NCBI GenBank assembly: GCA_031411495.1
Contig: JANOBD010000235.1
Coordinates: forward strand, 228,247-292,246
Length of the DNA stretch: 64,000 nucleotides
Source of the DNA: JANOBD01 sp031411495
GTDB lineage: Bacteria; Planctomycetota; Phycisphaerae; Tepidisphaerales; Tepidisphaeraceae
Direction of reading: 5' to 3'
Each line of letters starts with the position of its first letter. Position 1 is the stretch's first letter. The notes beneath the pieces were generated by a model, which saw only the letters and a list, made by a program, of their open reading frames with translations, made no database searches and was not told the origin of the DNA. Positions 42,469 to 51,598 of this stretch are shown piece by piece. A program made the position numbers and the translations under genes.

Positions 42469-43621
42469 CTTCGATCAGTTCTTCCGCCGTCTCTCTCGCC
42501 CAGCGGTCTGCTTTCAGTAAATCGTCCAACGTCGGATTTTGCTGGACCGAATGTCGTTCGATTGTACGGTCGACCACGTCGTAGATCATCCCGACGCGGA
42601 TTTGCCCCGCCTGCAGGGCCGCCACCGCGATTTCGTTGGCGGCGTTGAGGACGGCCCCACTGGTCCCGCCGCGACGGATCACCTCAAATCCCATGCGCAG
42701 GGACGGGAATCGCTGCAGGTCGGGCGGCTCGAATGTGAGGTTCAGGCTCCTGCTGAAATCGATCCGTTTCGCCGGCCCGGCGGGGCGGTGCGGGTAGGTC
42801 AACGCGTACTGGATCGGCAGTCGCATGTCGGGCGGCGAAAGCTGCGCGATCGTCGACCCGTCGGCGTACTCCACCATCGAGTGGATCACGCTCTGCGGGT
42901 GGATGACGACCTCGATCTTCTCGGCCGGCAAGTCGAACAGCCACGCCGCCTCGATGATCTCCAAGGCCTTGTTGAACATCGTCGAGCTGTCGATGGTTAC
43001 CTTCGCGCCCATGTTCCAGGTCGGGTGGTTCATCGCATCGGCTGCGGTGGAGTTGCGGAACTGCTCGATCGGCATCGTGCGGAAGGGCCCGCCGGACGCG
43101 GTCAGGATCACCCGGCGAACATCCTCGCGCTTCGCGCCGGCGAGACACTGGAAGATGGCGGAGTGTTCCGAATCGACCGGCAGAATGGCCGCGTCGTGCT
43201 GCTTGGCGAGCGGCATGATGATCGAGCCGGCGATGACGAGCGTCTCCTTGTTGGCCAGCGCCAGCGTCTTTCCCTGGGCAACCGTCTCGATCGCCACGCG
43301 AACGCCGGTCGACCCGACGATGGCAAGGAGCACGACATCCACCTCCGCCGACTTCGCGATCTCACACAGCGCCTCGTGCCCGAGCAGCAGCGTAGCACCT
43401 GCGCGCTCGATCCGTTTACGCTGCGCCTCGCTCGGCGTCGCGCCGGTGATGGCCGCGAACTTCGGATGGAATGCCTCCACCTGCTCGATGAGCAGATCGA
43501 CGCGATTGTGCGTCGAGAGCGCCACGGCCGAGAGCCGATCCGGCAGATGCCGGACGACATCGAGCGCGCTGTTGCCGATGGAACCGGTAGAGCCGAGGAT
43601 GGCGACGCGTCGGGGCTTCAA
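42431..43621 (-). CDS. dxr: 1-deoxy-D-xylulose-5-phosphate reductoisomerase
   Basis: Dxr (IspC) makes 2-C-methylerythritol 4-phosphate, the committed step of the MEP isoprenoid pathway, with NADPH and a divalent metal. The 396-aa protein shows GSTGSIG at 10-16, ALANKETLV, PVDSEHSAIFQC, TASGGPFR, HPTWNMGAKVTIDSSTMFNK and the C-terminal four-helix part. The final residues (MTKDQSPIRTQ) come from a heptamer-array element. It lies 48 nt after rnfD and 75 nt before rseP. Confidence 0.96.
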   Translation of the reverse strand: MKPRRVAILGSTGSIGNSALDVVRHLPDRLSAVALSTHNRVDLLIEQVEAFHPKFAAITGATPSEAQRKRIERAGATLLLGHEALCEIAKSAEVDVVLLAIVGSTGVRVAIETVAQGKTLALANKETLVIAGSIIMPLAKQHDAAILPVDSEHSAIFQCLAGAKREDVRRVILTASGGPFRTMPIEQFRNSTAADAMNHPTWNMGAKVTIDSSTMFNKALEIIEAAWLFDLPAEKIEVVIHPQSVIHSMVEYADGSTIAQLSPPDMRLPIQYALTYPHRPAGPAKRIDFSRSLNLTFEPPDLQRFPSLRMGFEVIRRGGTSGAVLNAANEIAVAALQAGQIRVGMIYDVVDRTIERHSVQQNPTLDDLLKADRWARETAEELIEEMTKDQSPIRTQ

Positions 43622-43669
43622 GAAGTGCAGATGATATCGCGGGCAGGCAAAGCGATCACGCCCGGAAGG

Positions 43670-44884
43670 TTATCGGCAATTCTGGTCCCCTTTCACCGCG
43701 GCCAAGGGAGCCGGAACTGGCTCGCCGACCTCGCCCTCCAACCTCATCGGCCGCGGCGCGAGCCAGCGATCGAGAATCCGGGCATACCACGGGCCGATCA
43801 GCAGCGCCAGAAATGGCCCGAGCGTGAGCGAGACATAAATCATGCCGATGGCGGTCAGCGCGCCCAGCGAAATCGACCAGAGCGCGATTGCCCGGCCGTG
43901 AAGCGGCTTCACATCGCCGCGCGTCGCGAGCAGGCCCAGCGAGAAGATCGCGCTCGAGCAGAAGAGCATGTAGTGAACGAACGTCAGGCCCGTCGCGGCG
44001 CCAATGGCGGACTGAACCGAAGGGAAGAACCGATAGAGCCGCGCATCGGGCAGGATCGACGTCGGCGTCGGCAGGAGAACGAGCATCGCGTAACACACCG
44101 CGAGGGAGATGACGGGAATCCGCCAATCGATCGTCCGGCGGAATGCGGCCCAGAGGATGATACCGATCAGCGCCATGCCGCTGGCCTGGCCGATCGGCAT
44201 TGGATGACCGGCGAGGGCGAGGTCTTCCAGCGGCGGCAGATCATCGCGAATGAGCGAATCGAGGCTCGACGCCTGCTTCGTCGTCGAGAGCTTACCGGCG
44301 AGGTACTCGTTGATCTGCTCTGCCGCGTAAGGCGCTTTGAGCGCATGCTCGCCGTACACCGCGTCGCGCTGGAACCAGGGCATGTCGAGATTCGCCGATT
44401 GATCGGCCGAAATGACGTCGCCGAGGATGATGCGGTTCCGCTGCAGCGAACCCTGCGGCGACATCGCCGAGCCGAGCACGAGGTGAAGCACGATGATGGT
44501 GGCGACCACCGGATCAAACGCCGGCCACGGCGCAGCGCTGCGCAGGCGTTGCAGCAGCACGAGCATGATCCCCGCTGCAGGGATGACGGGCCAAAGCTGA
44601 TGCGAGAGCCCCTTGCCAATCGATCCGCCCGCCACTTCAACCGGAAGCAGGCAGATGAGCAGCAGCGCATCCACCGGCAAGGTGATCGGCCAAGTGCGCG
44701 GGCGGGGGAGTGATTCCTGCCGCATGAACTTTCGCGCGAAATGCGTCGCGACGAGAAGTCCCAGGACGACCAGCAACACACGCCAGCCGAAGACGATCAA
44801 TCCGGGGGCCATCGCGATGATGATCACCGATGCGAAGCGGTTGTTCAGCCGGCGCGCGCCGCGGGCGTTGAGCGGAAGTCTCAT
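43670..44884 (-). CDS. RnfD/NqrB-like membrane protein
   Basis: A 404-aa polytopic membrane protein with about nine TM segments (for example LIVFGWRVLLVVLGLLVATH, ITLPVDALLLICLLPVEVAG, ASGMALIGIILWAAF). The layout and its overlap with an RnfC-like gene suggest the RnfD/NqrB family, which carries covalent FMN in ion-pumping ferredoxin:NAD oxidoreductases. I do not see the SGAT-type flavinylation motif, so it may have lost covalent FMN. Its ATG overlaps the upstream stop by 4 nt (ATGA). No RnfA, B, E or G gene is in the window. Confidence 0.6.
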   Translation of the reverse strand: MRLPLNARGARRLNNRFASVIIIAMAPGLIVFGWRVLLVVLGLLVATHFARKFMRQESLPRPRTWPITLPVDALLLICLLPVEVAGGSIGKGLSHQLWPVIPAAGIMLVLLQRLRSAAPWPAFDPVVATIIVLHLVLGSAMSPQGSLQRNRIILGDVISADQSANLDMPWFQRDAVYGEHALKAPYAAEQINEYLAGKLSTTKQASSLDSLIRDDLPPLEDLALAGHPMPIGQASGMALIGIILWAAFRRTIDWRIPVISLAVCYAMLVLLPTPTSILPDARLYRFFPSVQSAIGAATGLTFVHYMLFCSSAIFSLGLLATRGDVKPLHGRAIALWSISLGALTAIGMIYVSLTLGPFLALLIGPWYARILDRWLAPRPMRLEGEVGEPVPAPLAAVKGDQNCR

Positions 44885-46017
44885 GACGCCTCCCCGGATG
44901 GCGCCGTCACTTCGGGAGAGCCGGTGCGCAGGCGATCGATGAACTCGAAGAGCGGCAGGTTAGAGGGGCAGACATTCGTACACAGGCCGCAGTCGATGCA
45001 CGAGTCCAGGCCGGCGCGCTTAGCGCGGACTTGATCATGATCGCGCTGCGCGCGCAGGAACTCGGCCGGGCTGCACCGCGTCGGGCAGATGTATTCACAC
45101 CAGCCGCACCGCACGCAGGGCGACTGTTTGGCGGCCGGCACGCGATCGGCATGGAACACGAGTTCGCCGTCGCCGACCGCCGATTGCGGATCGATCACGC
45201 GTCGCCGCCAGCGCGGGCCGGCAATCCAGCGCGGGTTGTCGCTCGTGTGCAGGTGCGCGGCAATCGAATCGTCCCGCGACGCGGTTTTGAAGCAGACCGG
45301 TTCAGATCGATCGAGATCGCAGATGGCGATCGGACGCAGGTTCGTTTCATCACCCGAGAGCGCGTTAGCCAGATCAACGCCGGCAACCGCATCGAGCACG
45401 AGCGGCCGCCGCGTGGCCATGCCGAGCACGTGCGGCAGCATCCGATGATGAGCGGCGGGGTATTTTGGATCGGCCCACTCGATCCCGGGCACGCGTTTGA
45501 ATTTGCTCGCCCACCTCGAAGGCAGATCACCGGGAAGCACCAGGCGAGCATCGACACCGTAGCGGGATTTGAGCGTCGCGCAAAGTTCGATGAGCCGGTC
45601 GTGATGACGCAGCATCCAATACAGTTGGAGCGGGATGGCAAGATCGGCATCAAGGCCGTGAATCAGGATCGGCCCTTCGCGCCCTCGCGCCATGTGCAGG
45701 ACAAGCGAATGGTCCCGGAGCGTGCACGTCCATCGGGAGGCTCGAACGGCGACTTCCTCGAGATCGCGGGTGACGTTGTTCGCGCCACCAAGCGTGTTCT
45801 CGTTGCCGAAGCCGCTCGGCGTCTCCGGCCACGGCATGCGGCGCAGCTGTTCGAGTGAGAATTGAATGGTCTGCTGCTGAGTGCTCACGCGGTGGATGGA
45901 TTCTATCGATTGCCGGCCAATCGTCACCAATCGCCGGCGCCGGCGTCGTTCCATGGCAGGAGCGAAGTGCGCGTCGTCATACCACATATGTTCTGGCGGC
46001 TTGACGTTTTCCTTCAT
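44881..46017 (-). CDS. RnfC-like iron-sulfur protein
   Basis: A 378-aa soluble protein. The C-terminal part carries two ferredoxin-type [4Fe-4S] motifs: Cys301, 304, 307, 311 (CVRCGWCEYIC) and Cys340, 343, 346, 350 (CIDCGLCTNVC). The middle (GREGPILIHGLDADLAIPLQ onward) resembles the flavin/NADH-binding region of RnfC, but I cannot confirm the nucleotide-binding glycines. Full RnfC proteins are usually 440 aa or longer. The N-terminal start is uncertain: ATG 46017 or ATG 45954; neither has a clear SD. Together with the next gene it is an incomplete Rnf set. Confidence 0.65.
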   Translation of the reverse strand: MKENVKPPEHMWYDDAHFAPAMERRRRRRLVTIGRQSIESIHRVSTQQQTIQFSLEQLRRMPWPETPSGFGNENTLGGANNVTRDLEEVAVRASRWTCTLRDHSLVLHMARGREGPILIHGLDADLAIPLQLYWMLRHHDRLIELCATLKSRYGVDARLVLPGDLPSRWASKFKRVPGIEWADPKYPAAHHRMLPHVLGMATRRPLVLDAVAGVDLANALSGDETNLRPIAICDLDRSEPVCFKTASRDDSIAAHLHTSDNPRWIAGPRWRRRVIDPQSAVGDGELVFHADRVPAAKQSPCVRCGWCEYICPTRCSPAEFLRAQRDHDQVRAKRAGLDSCIDCGLCTNVCPSNLPLFEFIDRLRTGSPEVTAPSGEAS

Positions 46018-46345
46018 ATTGGCAGCGCACTATGCAGCGGAAGAGGCACGACAAGCGGTACCGAAAGGCCCATACAGCCCGCGAAGTCCGAAGAATCGCA
46101 TTCGCTCACACCGCCCGGGGTCAGCGTGCGCATCGGATTTGTCTTGTGTCGCGGCGTGCTCCGCGTGAGAGTAACTGCCCGATGAAAATGCCGCTTCCGA
46201 GAAAACATCCGGGCATCGCCTGTTCTTGTGCGCCGATCTGCGGCAGCGAGCGGAGACTCGGCCGGAACTGCGCCGCTGCCGCCGCTTGGCGTTCAAATGC
46301 GGCCTCTCGGGCCGCCGACGGCCGCACTCCGACTACGCGTTGATC
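46018..46345. other. Divergent intergenic region
   Basis: 328 bp between the divergent RnfC-like and epimerase genes. No convincing ORF, hairpin or promoter consensus stands out. Confidence 0.5.
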
Positions 46346-47284
46346 GTGAGCCAAAACCCAGTACCAACTTCGTTCGCCAACCAGCGCGTCCTCGTGACCG
46401 GTTCGTCCGGCTTTATTGGTCGGCACCTGTGCCAACGAATGTCCGAAGCGGGTGCGATTGTCCACGCGATCTCGCGACAACCGCGCGAGGCGACGATTTC
46501 GATCAGCCATCAACACGTGGCCGACATGTCGATCGAGGCGGACGTCGCCCGCGTGATTGCCGACGCTCAGCCCGATTATGTATTTCATCTGGCCAGCCGT
46601 GTTAGCGGTTCACGATCGATCGATGAGATGGAGCCGACGTTTTCAAGTAACCTCGCGTCGACGGTTCACCTGCTTCGTCATGTGACGGGAACGACCTGTC
46701 GGCGGATCGTTCTCGCGGGTTCGCTCGAGGAGTCGGCTGCGCCGAGTTCGCCGTACGCTGCGGCGAAAAATGCCGCCTCGATGTATGCACGAATGTGCTT
46801 CGACCTCTACCAGACGCCGATTACCATTGCTCGGCTGTTCATGGTTTATGGTCCGGACCAGCCGGATGTGCGCAAGCTCGTGCCGTATGTGGCGGTTTCC
46901 CTCCTCTCGGGACGGCGCGCATCGGTCTCGAGCGGGGTGAGGCCGGTGGACTGGGTGTACATCGAGGACGTCGTGGATGCACTCCTGGCGAGTGCGTCCG
47001 ATCCCGCAACGCTCGGAAAGACCATCGACGTCGGCACGGGACAGCTCACGACCGTCCGCAGCGTCGCCGAGCGCATCGCCAAGCTCGCCGGCTCCACCGA
47101 CGGCCCGGTGTTCGGCGCGGTGGACGACCGGATCGCTGAAGAGGTCCGCGCTGCCGACCCGACGGATGCCGCGCGAATCATCGGGCGCCCGCTCACGCCG
47201 CTCGATGAAGGACTTCGGCGCACCGTGGCGTGGTATCGCGAACGGCTCAGGAGTGGCGAGCTCGATCCGTCGATTGTGGACTGA
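46346..47284 (+). CDS. NAD-dependent epimerase/dehydratase (extended SDR)
   Basis: A 312-aa sugar-nucleotide epimerase/dehydratase-type enzyme. The Rossmann motif GSSGFIGRH is near the N-terminus, SSPYAAAK gives the YxxxK catalytic pair, and RLFMVYGPDQ, VDWVYIEDVVDAL are typical of extended SDRs. The start GTG 46346 (VSQNPVPTSFANQRVLVTGS) is chosen because upstream codons are Arg-rich and unlike the family. The 3' end overlaps the convergent symporter gene by 38 nt. The substrate is unknown. Confidence 0.85.
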   Translation: MSQNPVPTSFANQRVLVTGSSGFIGRHLCQRMSEAGAIVHAISRQPREATISISHQHVADMSIEADVARVIADAQPDYVFHLASRVSGSRSIDEMEPTFSSNLASTVHLLRHVTGTTCRRIVLAGSLEESAAPSSPYAAAKNAASMYARMCFDLYQTPITIARLFMVYGPDQPDVRKLVPYVAVSLLSGRRASVSSGVRPVDWVYIEDVVDALLASASDPATLGKTIDVGTGQLTTVRSVAERIAKLAGSTDGPVFGAVDDRIAEEVRAADPTDAARIIGRPLTPLDEGLRRTVAWYRERLRSGELDPSIVD

Positions 47285-49028
47285 CGTCGAAGCCCACGCC
47301 CGTCTGGGAGCCGGTGCGTTGTCCGACGGGCCTGTCGTCTCCCGCGTCTGATGCCGACTCGATTCGGCGCGCGTTGTCGAGCGCGCTTTGCGGTGTGGCA
47401 AAGAAGAGCCCGACGATGAACACGACGGCCGCCCCGACCATGGCGTACCACGTGAACGCCACCACCGGCCACCATGGGGGCAAGGTGTAAACCTTTGGAC
47501 TGTCAACGACCTTTGCAAGCAGATTCGCGAAGTCGACGTGCAGACCGCCGAGCATGAACGTGACGACCAGGCCCGTCGCGACGGCGATGATGTTGCCGGT
47601 GTCGCTTCCGCGGCGCTTCGTGCACATTCCGAGCATGAATACGCCGAGCATCGGCCCGAGGATGTAGTTGCCGATGCCCAGGACGAGCGGGATGAGGCGG
47701 ATCGTGGGATCTTTCACCGTCGCGACCGCGAACGCGGTGGCGACGCCGACCATCAACACTGCGAAGATAACGGTCGACAGCCGTGCTGCGGTGATCTGCT
47801 CGCGCGGCGTCGATTTGGCGCGGTACTTCAGGTACCAGTCGTTGGTCGCGCTGGTCGCGAGCGCATTCAATGCGGCGCTGAGCGAGCCCATCGCCGTCGC
47901 GAACACTCCAGCCAGTACGAAGCCTCGAATCACCGGCGGCATCACGTTGAGAATGTAGCTGCCGAAGACATTTTGCGTCATCGGTTTCCCGTTGGCGCCG
48001 ATCGGCAGGTGCGTCGGATCGATCTGGTAGTAGACGTACAGCAGCACGCCGATGAAGGTGAAGGCGGCGGCAATGGGCAGGTCCATGACTGCGGCCGTCA
48101 TCAGGCTGCGCCGTGCCTTGGACGCCGTCTGGCTGGTGAGCAGGCGCTGAACCATGTCCTGATCGGTTCCGAAGGCGGCCATGTTCCCGACCGACGCGCC
48201 GATGACGGCGGCCGGTATCGTGTACTGGTTGGCGAGCAGGAGGCGAAGATAGTCCTTCCAGTTTGCCCCAGCCGGCGCGCCTTCGAATCCGGTGACGAAA
48301 TACCCTTCGAGCCGCGTGAGCTTGGGCGCATGTTCCAGCAGTGTCGAAATGCCGGCCGAGATGGAATGATTGCCGATGTCGAGCAGGAGCATGACGATCG
48401 CGACGAGTGCGCTGGTGAACATGAGCGTCGCCTGGATGACATCCGTCCAGATGACCGCCTTGATTCCACCGATCGCCGTGTAAAGGCATGTGGCGATCAT
48501 CAGCGCCGCGATCGCCCAGAAGTAAGGCGCGGTATCGGTGACGATGGCGAACTTCACCGACTCGTGGCGGCCGATGAACAGCTGCCACGCGAGCACGATC
48601 ACCAGCGATGGGATAAACAGCCGTGCCCCCGAAGCGAGCGTGCGGAAAATGAGGAACAGGGCGCTCACGAACGACTTGCTCGCCGGGCCGAAGCGGATCT
48701 CCAGGTAGTCATAAACCGTATAAACCTTGTATCGGTAGTAGGGCCCGATGAAGAGGAACGCGACGATGAGCCGGCCGATGATGACGCCGATGACGAGCTG
48801 GACGTAGCTGAGCGAGAGCTTGTCGAAGCCTTCGCCGGGCGCGCCGAGGAAGGTGGCGGCGGAGGTTTCGGCGGCGATGATCGAGGCCATCACCGCCCAC
48901 CACGGCACACGCCGGCCGCCCAGCGCGAAGTCGTGCAGCGACCCGTCGCGTCGACCCATGCGCAGCCCGATGAACACGATCAAAACGAAGTACCCGACGA
49001 TAATCACGCCGTCGATCAGCAGGCTCAT
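47247..49028 (-). CDS. Sodium/solute symporter (SSS family)
   Basis: A 593-aa transporter with about 13-14 TM segments. ALGGRRVPWWAVMASIIAAE, TSAATFLGAPGEGF and YKVYTVYDYLEIRFGP are SSS-family signatures, and GTDQDMVQRLLTSQTASKAR is the typical conserved loop. It would import a sugar or organic solute with sodium. The tail after the last TM is short and polar. It faces the epimerase gene, whose end it overlaps. Confidence 0.92.
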   Translation of the reverse strand: MSLLIDGVIIVGYFVLIVFIGLRMGRRDGSLHDFALGGRRVPWWAVMASIIAAETSAATFLGAPGEGFDKLSLSYVQLVIGVIIGRLIVAFLFIGPYYRYKVYTVYDYLEIRFGPASKSFVSALFLIFRTLASGARLFIPSLVIVLAWQLFIGRHESVKFAIVTDTAPYFWAIAALMIATCLYTAIGGIKAVIWTDVIQATLMFTSALVAIVMLLLDIGNHSISAGISTLLEHAPKLTRLEGYFVTGFEGAPAGANWKDYLRLLLANQYTIPAAVIGASVGNMAAFGTDQDMVQRLLTSQTASKARRSLMTAAVMDLPIAAAFTFIGVLLYVYYQIDPTHLPIGANGKPMTQNVFGSYILNVMPPVIRGFVLAGVFATAMGSLSAALNALATSATNDWYLKYRAKSTPREQITAARLSTVIFAVLMVGVATAFAVATVKDPTIRLIPLVLGIGNYILGPMLGVFMLGMCTKRRGSDTGNIIAVATGLVVTFMLGGLHVDFANLLAKVVDSPKVYTLPPWWPVVAFTWYAMVGAAVVFIVGLFFATPQSALDNARRIESASDAGDDRPVGQRTGSQTGVGFDVSPQSTDRARHS

Positions 49029-49219
49029 GGACGACTTCCTTTGGCAGATGGATCGCTCGCGCCGACTCTCGACCGCTCAACGCCATCGGTACGGGAGGTG
49101 GTTATATAACATGAGTTTTCGATCTACCAACGAAACGCGCTGCGCAAAAAACTTTCGCGCAGCGCGTGAACATCGGCCAATCTGACCAGCGCCGGCCCTG
49201 ATGGCCGGCGAATGATCGA

Positions 49220-51409
49220 TCAGACACCGTGCCTGGGCTTGATATCGGCGATGGTCTGTAGTGCCTGTTCCATCTGCTGGAACTCGACGTGTCCGTCACC
49301 AAAGAGGATGTTGATTCCGTTTTCCGCGCCTTCCGGATTCTCATACGCGAGCACTTCGTCTGGCCCACTCTGGCTCGTCTTCCCGGCGCCGACGTAAATG
49401 TAGTCGCTGTGGTCGACCGTGAACTGCGTCAAGGCTTCGGGATCGCTGCGGATGTCGGCGGGAATCTCCATCGGCCCATTCGCCGGGTTGTCGAACACTT
49501 CGGGGGTGAGCATCTGGGTGGTGAGAAGCGGGGCGATCGAGTCTGGGAACTTTCCGCCATTGTCGTTGGCGTGCATCATCATCGCCACGCCGATCTGTCG
49601 GAGGTTGCTCATGCTCTGGACATGTTGCGCCTGAAAGCGCGCCTTCTGCATCGCGGGCATCGCCACGGCCGCGATCATACCCGCACTACTCGCACCAAGG
49701 CTCATCGCAGCGGCCTGGTCGTTGAGCATCACTGCGCCCGGGAAGCTCATCACCGAGTGCATGTGGAAGCCGGCCGAATCGCTCCAGTTCACATCTGCCG
49801 CGGGTTCCAAGTGCTCTAGCATGACATCCAGCGGCGGCATGAGCGGTTCGGGCAAAGTGATTCCGAACAGGTCCGCCATGCCGGCGTATCGCGTCACCAG
49901 CAGAAGCATCGAGTACATCGACCCGTACCGCGCCGAGGTCGGCAGATCGTAATAGCCTACTGCGTCGTACTTGTCGTGCTTGAGAACCTTCACGGCCTTG
50001 ACGAACTTGGGATTGTCGAGGATCGAGCCCTTCCCCTTGTGCGCCTGCCGCACCGCGGCGCCGACTGTCTGGGGATAGAAGCCCATGTACAGGTAGTCAC
50101 CGTCGATGACGTAAGACGGCGCAAAAAGGGGCGTGGCGAGGTAATTCACGGTCACGTCGCCGATTTTCGTGGTCGCGCCGTGCAGATTGATCGGAACGGG
50201 AAGGCCCGCCTTTTTCATCGCGATGTTGACCCACCGCGTGAAGTTCGGTGCCACGGTATTCACCCCTTTTTGCATGGCCGCGGCGTCGTCGAGCTTGTTC
50301 ACGACGACCATGCCGAGCAGGCTGCCCCCGCCAATTTCCGGCGCCGAATAGACCACCCAGTCGGACCCGAGCGGTGTCAGCACGCTCTGCTCTACGTTCG
50401 CGCCCAGTGCCTGTTGCAGGAAACCAAAGACGGCGTTGTACTTCTGAAGCGCGTTTTCATCGGTCTTGCCGATCGTGTTCCGCAACTCGGCGGTGAGGAC
50501 GGCCGGGTCGAAGCGGAGCGTGCGAACCACCGTCGCATCCTGCGGGACGATCTTGAGGATGTCGGTGTTGAGCGCGCCCGGAGGCGAGACCTTGAGCAGG
50601 CCGGTGCGTTCCGAGTCGGTCGCGACGAAGACGTCGGTGTACCAGTCCTTGCCCTCAAAGCCAGAAGTGGCCACCAGTTGTTTCAGGCCGCGAAGGCCTG
50701 AAGCGTCGAGAAACGCCTTCACCTTTGCCGAAGGCTCGGGCGCGTGGATCGCCATTCCCGATTCGACGGCCGACATGATGGCCTGGTAGTCGACGAACGT
50801 CGTCACGATTCCATCCGGATGAACCTGTCCGAGTGCGGATTTGAACGTTGGGGTGGCGGCGAGCGCGCCTTTGGATAGATCGAGCATTGGGTCGGCTTCG
50901 CTGCTCACGCAGAACGTCAGCAGGCCATCCTTGGCGAGCGCGGTCACGCTCGGCTCGCCGGCGCGCTGCTTCGGGAGCTTCTTCATCAGGTCCGCAGCGA
51001 TCGCCTGGGCCTGGTCACCGGCCTTCGAAAGGATCGCGATCTTGAAGTGGGGCATGCGTTGATCGGTGAGATCGGGCTTGGCGACGTAGAACGCTGCAGG
51101 ATATTTCCAGAGCGGCGTCGCGAGCGAACGGAACATCTTGAATGCCTGCAGCGCCTCAGGCGGCTGCTTGGCGAGTTGTGCTTCGACCTGGTCGAGATAG
51201 GTCGTCATGACTTCGTTGGCGCGCGATTCCTTCAGCAGCGCTTCGAAATGGGTGCCCGAATCTTTGGATTGCATCGCGTCCGCGCCAGCCCAGCCGACGT
51301 AGACGATCGCGTCGCCCGGAACGTGATCGGCCAATACCTGTCCGAAGGCGTGCTGGGACGCGAACATTGCTGCGATCGCACTACCAATAAATGCCGCATT
51401 TCGTCTCAT
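49220..51409 (-). CDS. DUF3352-like exported protein with a prepilin-like C-terminus
   Basis: A 729-aa exported protein starting MRRNAAFIGSAIAAMFASQH with a signal peptide. Residues about 30-540 look like a DUF3352-type domain (VPGDAIVYVGW and repeated beta segments). After about residue 560, AGMIAAVAMPAMQKARFQAQ followed by SNLRQIGVAMMMHANDNGGK and ending NILFGDGHVEF resembles the N-terminal helix and C-terminal DG motif of planctomycete prepilin-like (DUF1559-type) proteins. Here the pilin-type helix is internal, so it cannot be processed as a normal prepilin. ATG 51409 has GAGG upstream. Confidence 0.75.
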   Translation of the reverse strand: MRRNAAFIGSAIAAMFASQHAFGQVLADHVPGDAIVYVGWAGADAMQSKDSGTHFEALLKESRANEVMTTYLDQVEAQLAKQPPEALQAFKMFRSLATPLWKYPAAFYVAKPDLTDQRMPHFKIAILSKAGDQAQAIAADLMKKLPKQRAGEPSVTALAKDGLLTFCVSSEADPMLDLSKGALAATPTFKSALGQVHPDGIVTTFVDYQAIMSAVESGMAIHAPEPSAKVKAFLDASGLRGLKQLVATSGFEGKDWYTDVFVATDSERTGLLKVSPPGALNTDILKIVPQDATVVRTLRFDPAVLTAELRNTIGKTDENALQKYNAVFGFLQQALGANVEQSVLTPLGSDWVVYSAPEIGGGSLLGMVVVNKLDDAAAMQKGVNTVAPNFTRWVNIAMKKAGLPVPINLHGATTKIGDVTVNYLATPLFAPSYVIDGDYLYMGFYPQTVGAAVRQAHKGKGSILDNPKFVKAVKVLKHDKYDAVGYYDLPTSARYGSMYSMLLLVTRYAGMADLFGITLPEPLMPPLDVMLEHLEPAADVNWSDSAGFHMHSVMSFPGAVMLNDQAAAMSLGASSAGMIAAVAMPAMQKARFQAQHVQSMSNLRQIGVAMMMHANDNGGKFPDSIAPLLTTQMLTPEVFDNPANGPMEIPADIRSDPEALTQFTVDHSDYIYVGAGKTSQSGPDEVLAYENPEGAENGINILFGDGHVEFQQMEQALQTIADIKPRHGV

Positions 51410-51598
51410 CGCTGCCTCTTTCTGTTGGAGGGGAGGAACCATTTTCTTGGATCGTCGGAGATTCACAAGCTAAAAGCGTTTCCAAACCAGGCGGAGATTT
51501 CGAGCGGGGCGGTTACCAGTTTCGAACGAGTGGTCACAATGTTCTGATTTCCGCACATCGCTTGCTCGCCGTGCCGACTCGCCGCACACTCTACCGCA

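Noticed and set aside
42539..44713. 724-aa plus-strand frame opposite dxr and the RnfD-like gene
   Set aside because: It covers two recognised genes on the other strand and is Arg/Glu/Asp-rich low-information sequence.
47388..49109. 573-aa plus-strand frame opposite the symporter
   Set aside because: Shadow of the SSS gene; His/Asp/Arg-rich with no motif.
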